Assembly: GCA_030066245.1 (NCBI GenBank)
Contig: JASJBY010000198.1
Coordinates: 1 to 9,680, forward strand
Direction of reading: 5' to 3'
Source: Gammaproteobacteria bacterium
GTDB lineage: Bacteria > Pseudomonadota > Gammaproteobacteria > JAABTG01
Length of the DNA: 9,680 nt
Shown here piece by piece: positions 6,433-9,680 of the stretch (position 1 is the stretch's first letter; each line of letters opens with the position of its first letter). The notes under the pieces were generated by a model. The model did not search any database. It worked only from the letters and a program-made list of their open reading frames with translations, and was not told the DNA's origin. Both the position numbers and the translations under genes were made by a program.

Positions 6433-7597
6433 GACAGACTCGGTTGCGCTGTGCCCTGGCCAGGATTGCCGCCGAGGCCTTTGCAACCAGGCCCTCCACA
6501 TCGGTTCGACGACAGTACTCGGGACCGTTACGCCGCCAGTCCGCACGCTCCGGCACGCAGAGCGCTTCCTGCAGCATCCGGTTCAGAACGACCTGTTCAA
6601 AGGGCTCGGGGCAAACCAGGCCCGCGCGCGCCAGCCGCAGGTGGTCGACGAAGCCGCAGTTCGCCGTCGCCAGCACCGGCAGCCCGCACGCCATGGCCTC
6701 CATCAGCACGGTGCCCGTGTTCTCGCTGAGCGCCGGGTGCAGCAGCAGATCGGCGCTGAAGTAGAAACGGGCCACGTCGTCGCGGGGTCCGAGAAAAGCC
6801 GTGCGGCCAGCGACGCCCAGCGTGGCCGCGAGCCGCTCGAAAGGCCGCACGCTGCCCTCCCCGATAACCACCAGTTTGCTGCGAGCCAGCAATGTCGGCG
6901 GCAGAGCACTCAGGGCATGCAACATGCGTCCGACGCCCTTGGTGCGGTATCCGGAGCCGACCGCGAGCACCATAAGCCCGTCCTTGGAAATTCCCAGCCC
7001 CTCCCGAACAGCCCGTACCTCCTCGCGCGACGGGCGGTTGCCCAGCAGCCGGTCCCGGTCGATGCCGGGAGGCAGCAAATGAAAACGACGCACCTCAGTG
7101 CCATAGTGGCGGATGAACTCCTCACGCTCACCGTGGGCAATGAGTAATATCTCGCTGCTTCCACCGCGGGCGAAAACGGACTGCTCCTGGCGTCGCAAGG
7201 CCCTGTAACGGGGCAGCAGTCGGGGCAACATGGTCCTGTGGCGCTGCAGGCGCGAGGCCAGGCAGGGATCGGCCGCGTAGTACACGTCCAGGCCCGGGAG
7301 CTTGGTGAAACCCACCACACAGTCAAACCGCCGCTTACCCACAGCGCGGTGAAGGCCGCGGGCAAGCCGGTCGTTGCTGGCGTGATTGGTCAGCGCCCGC
7401 GTATCGAGTTCGTGGATGTGGAGACCTGCAGGCCGCTCGCCCTGCCAGTTTCCGGTAAACACGTGCACCTCGTGCCCCTGCCCCGAGCAACACTGGGCAA
7501 TACGCCGCAGGTCGCGCTGCAGACCGCCGTGGGGGAAATACTTGGACACGGCGAAGGCCAATCTGCAGGCAGGCAGCGATGCGCCACGAGACATCAT
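6425..7597 (-). CDS. waaG: LPS core glucosyltransferase I (WaaG, GT4 family)
   Basis: WaaG adds the first outer-core hexose to heptose II at the inner face of the cytoplasmic membrane. The 390-aa product is close to the family length. Near the N-terminus, FAVSKYFPHGGLQRDLRRIA (15-34) corresponds to the glycine-rich acceptor/donor site of E. coli WaaG. The C-terminal GT-B domain has AVGSGYRTKG (212-221), VIGEG and the EX7E motif at E292-E300 within SENTGTVLMEAMACGLPV. The frame is open upstream to 8047, but that extension overlaps waaC and does not resemble WaaG. Two adjacent ATGs (7597 and 7594) follow GGGGTG (7606-7601), with spacings of 3 and 6 nt, so the second ATG may be used. The gene starts 11 bp after the waaC stop and ends overlapping the kinase gene by 8 bp, which supports one operon. 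Confidence 0.95.
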   Translation of the reverse strand: MMSRGASLPACRLAFAVSKYFPHGGLQRDLRRIAQCCSGQGHEVHVFTGNWQGERPAGLHIHELDTRALTNHASNDRLARGLHRAVGKRRFDCVVGFTKLPGLDVYYAADPCLASRLQRHRTMLPRLLPRYRALRRQEQSVFARGGSSEILLIAHGEREEFIRHYGTEVRRFHLLPPGIDRDRLLGNRPSREEVRAVREGLGISKDGLMVLAVGSGYRTKGVGRMLHALSALPPTLLARSKLVVIGEGSVRPFERLAATLGVAGRTAFLGPRDDVARFYFSADLLLHPALSENTGTVLMEAMACGLPVLATANCGFVDHLRLARAGLVCPEPFEQVVLNRMLQEALCVPERADWRRNGPEYCRRTDVEGLVAKASAAILARAQRNRVCRD

Positions 7598-7600
7598 CGG

Positions 7601-7606
7601 CACCCC
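7601..7606 (-). promoter_or_regulatory. Ribosome binding site of waaG
   Basis: On the minus strand GGGGTG lies just before the paired ATG ATG. The spacing is 3 nt to the first ATG and 6 nt to the second, which slightly favours 7594 as the true start. It sits within the short gap after the waaC stop. Confidence 0.5.
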
Positions 7607-7608
7607 GT

Positions 7609-8628
7609 TCAGTCCTCGGTGAGCATATCCTGAAGGGCTGCCCACACTTGGTCGGCACTCAGGGTCCGGTAACACGGTGGCGACGGCGCGCTGGCTGATG
7701 TCTTCGGGCACACCCGCCTGAGGCAGGGGGCGCAGCGGTACTGAGCCTGCAGTCGACGTTGTCCGGTCCCAACCGTTCCCGTCAACTGGGGATCGGAGGC
7801 GGCGTAGAGGGTAACCGAGGGCACGTTCAGGGCGGCCGCCAGATGGGCCAGGCCCGTGTCGACCCCGACTACCGCCCTGGCCTCGTTGATGACGGCGGCG
7901 AGAGTCCCCAGGCTCGCAGCGGGCAGCACTTCCACGTGCGGCCCGGCCGCGGCGATCCGCTCGGCGCGGAGACGTTCCTGCAACGTGGCCCATGGCAGGC
8001 GCACCCGCCAACCGAGGGCGCCGGCGAGGGCGGCAAGCCGCTGCCATTCGGGGAGGGGCCAGTGCTTAGAATGCCACGTTGTGCCGTGCAGAAAAACCAG
8101 GGGTCCATTTCCCAGGCGAGGCGGAAAGCTCCCGCCGACACCGTAGTCCAGGGGAGTCTCCGCGAGCGAATAACCCAACGCCGCTGCAAACAGCTCCCTG
8201 AGTCGGCGCACGGCATGCTGCCCGCGCGCCACGGGTACGGCGCGCTGGTAGGCTATGGCGGCGAGAGGCTCCCGCGCACTGCGCGGGCTGTATCCCCATC
8301 GTTCCCCCCGGGCCAGCCTGGTGATGAGCGCACTCTTCAGCAAACCCTGGGCGTCGACCACCCGGTCATATTGGCTCGCCCGCAGGCCGCGCTGGAAGCG
8401 CTGCCACTCGCCGCTGCGCCACGCGGCCAGGGGTTGGTGCCGCCAGCGACGCAATGCGACGGTGATCACGCGGCGCACTGCCGGATGCCAGGCCGGTATC
8501 TGGGCATACGCTTCCTCCACCACCCAGTCGACCCGCAAATCCCGCACCAGGCGCTGGGCGTCGGTAACGGCTGGCAGGGTGTGCAGCAAATCGCCCAGGG
8601 AAGAGGTCTTGACCAGCAGGACATTCAT
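7609..8628 (-). CDS. waaC: LPS heptosyltransferase I (WaaC, GT9 family)
   Basis: WaaC transfers L-glycero-D-manno-heptose from ADP-heptose to Kdo2-lipid A on the cytoplasmic face of the inner membrane. The 339-aa product starts MNVLLVKTSSLGDLLHTLPA, nearly the E. coli WaaC N-terminus, including D13 of the GD pair. DWVVEEAYAQIPAWHPAV (34-51), VDAQGLLKSALITRLARG (91-108), HGTTWHSKHWP (181-191) and the ADP-heptose site GVDTGLAHLAAAL (255-267) all match. The tail holds cysteines at 299, 302, 307 and 319 (CAPCLRRVC, then PPC), absent from E. coli WaaC but known in other WaaC proteins. ATG 8628 is set by the conserved N-terminus; no strong Shine-Dalgarno precedes it. It lies 60 bp after the waaF stop with no terminator between. 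Confidence 0.96.
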   Translation of the reverse strand: MNVLLVKTSSLGDLLHTLPAVTDAQRLVRDLRVDWVVEEAYAQIPAWHPAVRRVITVALRRWRHQPLAAWRSGEWQRFQRGLRASQYDRVVDAQGLLKSALITRLARGERWGYSPRSAREPLAAIAYQRAVPVARGQHAVRRLRELFAAALGYSLAETPLDYGVGGSFPPRLGNGPLVFLHGTTWHSKHWPLPEWQRLAALAGALGWRVRLPWATLQERLRAERIAAAGPHVEVLPAASLGTLAAVINEARAVVGVDTGLAHLAAALNVPSVTLYAASDPQLTGTVGTGQRRLQAQYRCAPCLRRVCPKTSASAPSPPCYRTLSADQVWAALQDMLTED

Positions 8629-8688
8629 GCCGTTCGCGTCGATCCGCGAGCGAGCGAGAGGCAGACCACCATCATCCGCGCCGCCGCG

Positions 8689-9680
8689 TCAGCCGGATCC
8701 AGCGGCCATCCGGCGGTCTGGCCGGTTAACTGCCGGAGTCTGCCGGGGAACCCGGGCCAGGACGTGCTCCATGGCGGACAGCACTCGCTCGGGACGAAGC
8801 TCTACCAGGCAGCGCCGGTGCCCGAACGGACATTCGCGCCGCAGGCAGGGCCTGCAGGGTAACGACAGGTGTTCCACCCGTGCATGCGCCGACAGGGGCG
8901 GGGTCCGGGACGGATCGGAGGCGCCGTAGATGGCGACCAGGGGCCGACCGAGGGCGGCGGCCACATGCATCAGTCCGGAGTCATTACTGACCACCAACGT
9001 TGCGCAGGAAAGCAGATCGATGGCTTCGGCCAGTTTGAGCCTGCCCGTGAGATCATGGCAGGCCCGCCCGGCCTGAGCCGCGATGACAGCGCCGCTGGCC
9101 ACGTCCCGCTCCGATCCCAGGACCCATACGGCCCAGCCCTCAGCCGCCTTAGCCCGAGCCAGCTCCGCAAAGTGCCGGGCGGGCCAGCGCTTGGCGGAAC
9201 CGTACTCCGCGCCGGGGCACAGGATAAGCACGGGTCCGGCAGGCTCGAGAGCGAGGCGCGACAGGGTGTCGGCGGCCTGCTGTCGGGTCACGGTGACCGA
9301 AGGCATGGGGAGCGGCTCGGGCAGGGGCTGCCCCGGGGGCAGCGCCAGTGAGACGAAGCGCTGCACGGTCATGGGCAGGTCCGCCGGCTTCTGCGTTCGG
9401 GTATCGTTGAGCAGCCCCCAGCGCCACTCCCCTACGAATCCCGTGCGGCGCGGTGTGCGAGCCCAGAAAGGCACCAAGGCCGATTTGAAGGAGTTGGGTA
9501 AGACAAAGGCCTGCCGGTAGTTTCGACTCCGCAGCCGGCATCCGAGCCGGTAGCGGGTGACGAGCCCCAGCTCGCCATGCCCCAGGGGCATGTGGATGAC
9601 CTCCCGAACCTCAGCCATGCGCACCGCCACCGTGCGCGTCCAGGCCGGCGCCAGCACGTCGATATGCAGCGCGGGCTCAG
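8689..9680 (-). CDS. waaF: LPS heptosyltransferase II (WaaF, GT9 family), N-terminus outside window
   Basis: WaaF adds the second heptose to the heptose I placed by WaaC, using ADP-heptose. The frame stays open to the window edge; 329 complete residues are visible and about 34, including the usual GPSWVGDMV segment, lie beyond 9680. The GTG at 9657 is internal, because it encodes the Val of DVLAPAW, a conserved WaaF segment. Further matches are EVREVIHMPLGHGELGL, VLPNSFKSALVPFWA, RTGFVGEWRWGLLND, CPGAEYGSAKRWP and the nucleotide-sugar site NDSGLMHVAAALGRP. The C-terminus carries CRPCLRRECPFGHRRC, a cysteine-rich tail seen in several gammaproteobacterial WaaF proteins and similar to that in the neighbouring WaaC. 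It is the most upstream visible gene of the operon, so the promoter is outside the window. Confidence 0.96.
   Translation of the reverse strand, partial: EPALHIDVLAPAWTRTVAVRMAEVREVIHMPLGHGELGLVTRYRLGCRLRSRNYRQAFVLPNSFKSALVPFWARTPRRTGFVGEWRWGLLNDTRTQKPADLPMTVQRFVSLALPPGQPLPEPLPMPSVTVTRQQAADTLSRLALEPAGPVLILCPGAEYGSAKRWPARHFAELARAKAAEGWAVWVLGSERDVASGAVIAAQAGRACHDLTGRLKLAEAIDLLSCATLVVSNDSGLMHVAAALGRPLVAIYGASDPSRTPPLSAHARVEHLSLPCRPCLRRECPFGHRRCLVELRPERVLSAMEHVLARVPRQTPAVNRPDRRMAAGSG

Noticed and set aside
6433..6546. 38-residue N-terminal extension of the kinase protein
   Set aside because: It overlaps the waaG C-terminus and has no counterpart in WaaP; GTG 6432 fits the family N-terminus.
5926..6729. 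Plus-strand open frame of 267 codons, and similar ones at 6287-7147 and 7759-8862
   Set aside because: All are antisense to well-identified LPS genes and give Arg/Pro/Ala-rich translations without recognisable motifs.
6425..8047. 540-codon frame starting at 8047 as the waaG gene
   Set aside because: The first 150 residues overlap waaC on the same strand and do not resemble a glycosyltransferase; the WaaG N-terminus begins at 7597 or 7594, just after a Shine-Dalgarno-like GGGGTG.

Overview
The window reads as chromosomal DNA of a GC-rich Gammaproteobacterium. The evidence is an LPS inner-core block in the same order as in Pseudomonas aeruginosa, as I recall that locus: waaF, waaC, waaG, waaP plus further LPS kinases, then a NodU-type carbamoyltransferase (wapO). 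The genus cannot be fixed from sequence alone.

Layout. Bases 1-1716 (+) hold the C-terminal half of a carbamoyl-phosphate synthase large subunit (CarB) whose signature motifs look like the eukaryotic CAD/CPS1 type rather than the E. coli type. Bases 1717-2196 hold no gene. This stretch is packed with short repeats: an octamer array (GTGACTCG) on the left, its reverse complement (CGAGTCAC) on the right, and a strictly 7-bp periodic NNNTCAC array running into the stop codon of the next gene. Bases 2197-9680 hold five genes, all on the minus strand and transcribed right to left: waaF (5' end outside the window), waaC, waaG, a 767-aa protein with three kinase domains, and the carbamoyltransferase. 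The waaF to kinase genes are tightly packed (gaps of 60 and 11 bp, then an 8-bp overlap), so they look like one operon. The carbamoyltransferase follows after 201 bp.

How the genes work together. WaaC and WaaF add heptose I and heptose II to Kdo2-lipid A. WaaG adds the first outer-core hexose. The kinase protein would phosphorylate the heptoses, and the carbamoyltransferase would O-carbamoylate a heptose, as its Pseudomonas counterpart is thought to do. CarB makes carbamoyl phosphate, the donor for that last step, so its position convergent with the carbamoyltransferase may be meaningful or may be chance.

Most noteworthy points: fusion of a WaaP heptose kinase with two more kinase domains in one polypeptide; the CAD/CPS1-like CarB next to a carbamoyltransferase; and the inverted, periodic repeat element between the convergent genes. 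I see no mobile element, CRISPR array, tRNA or rRNA.
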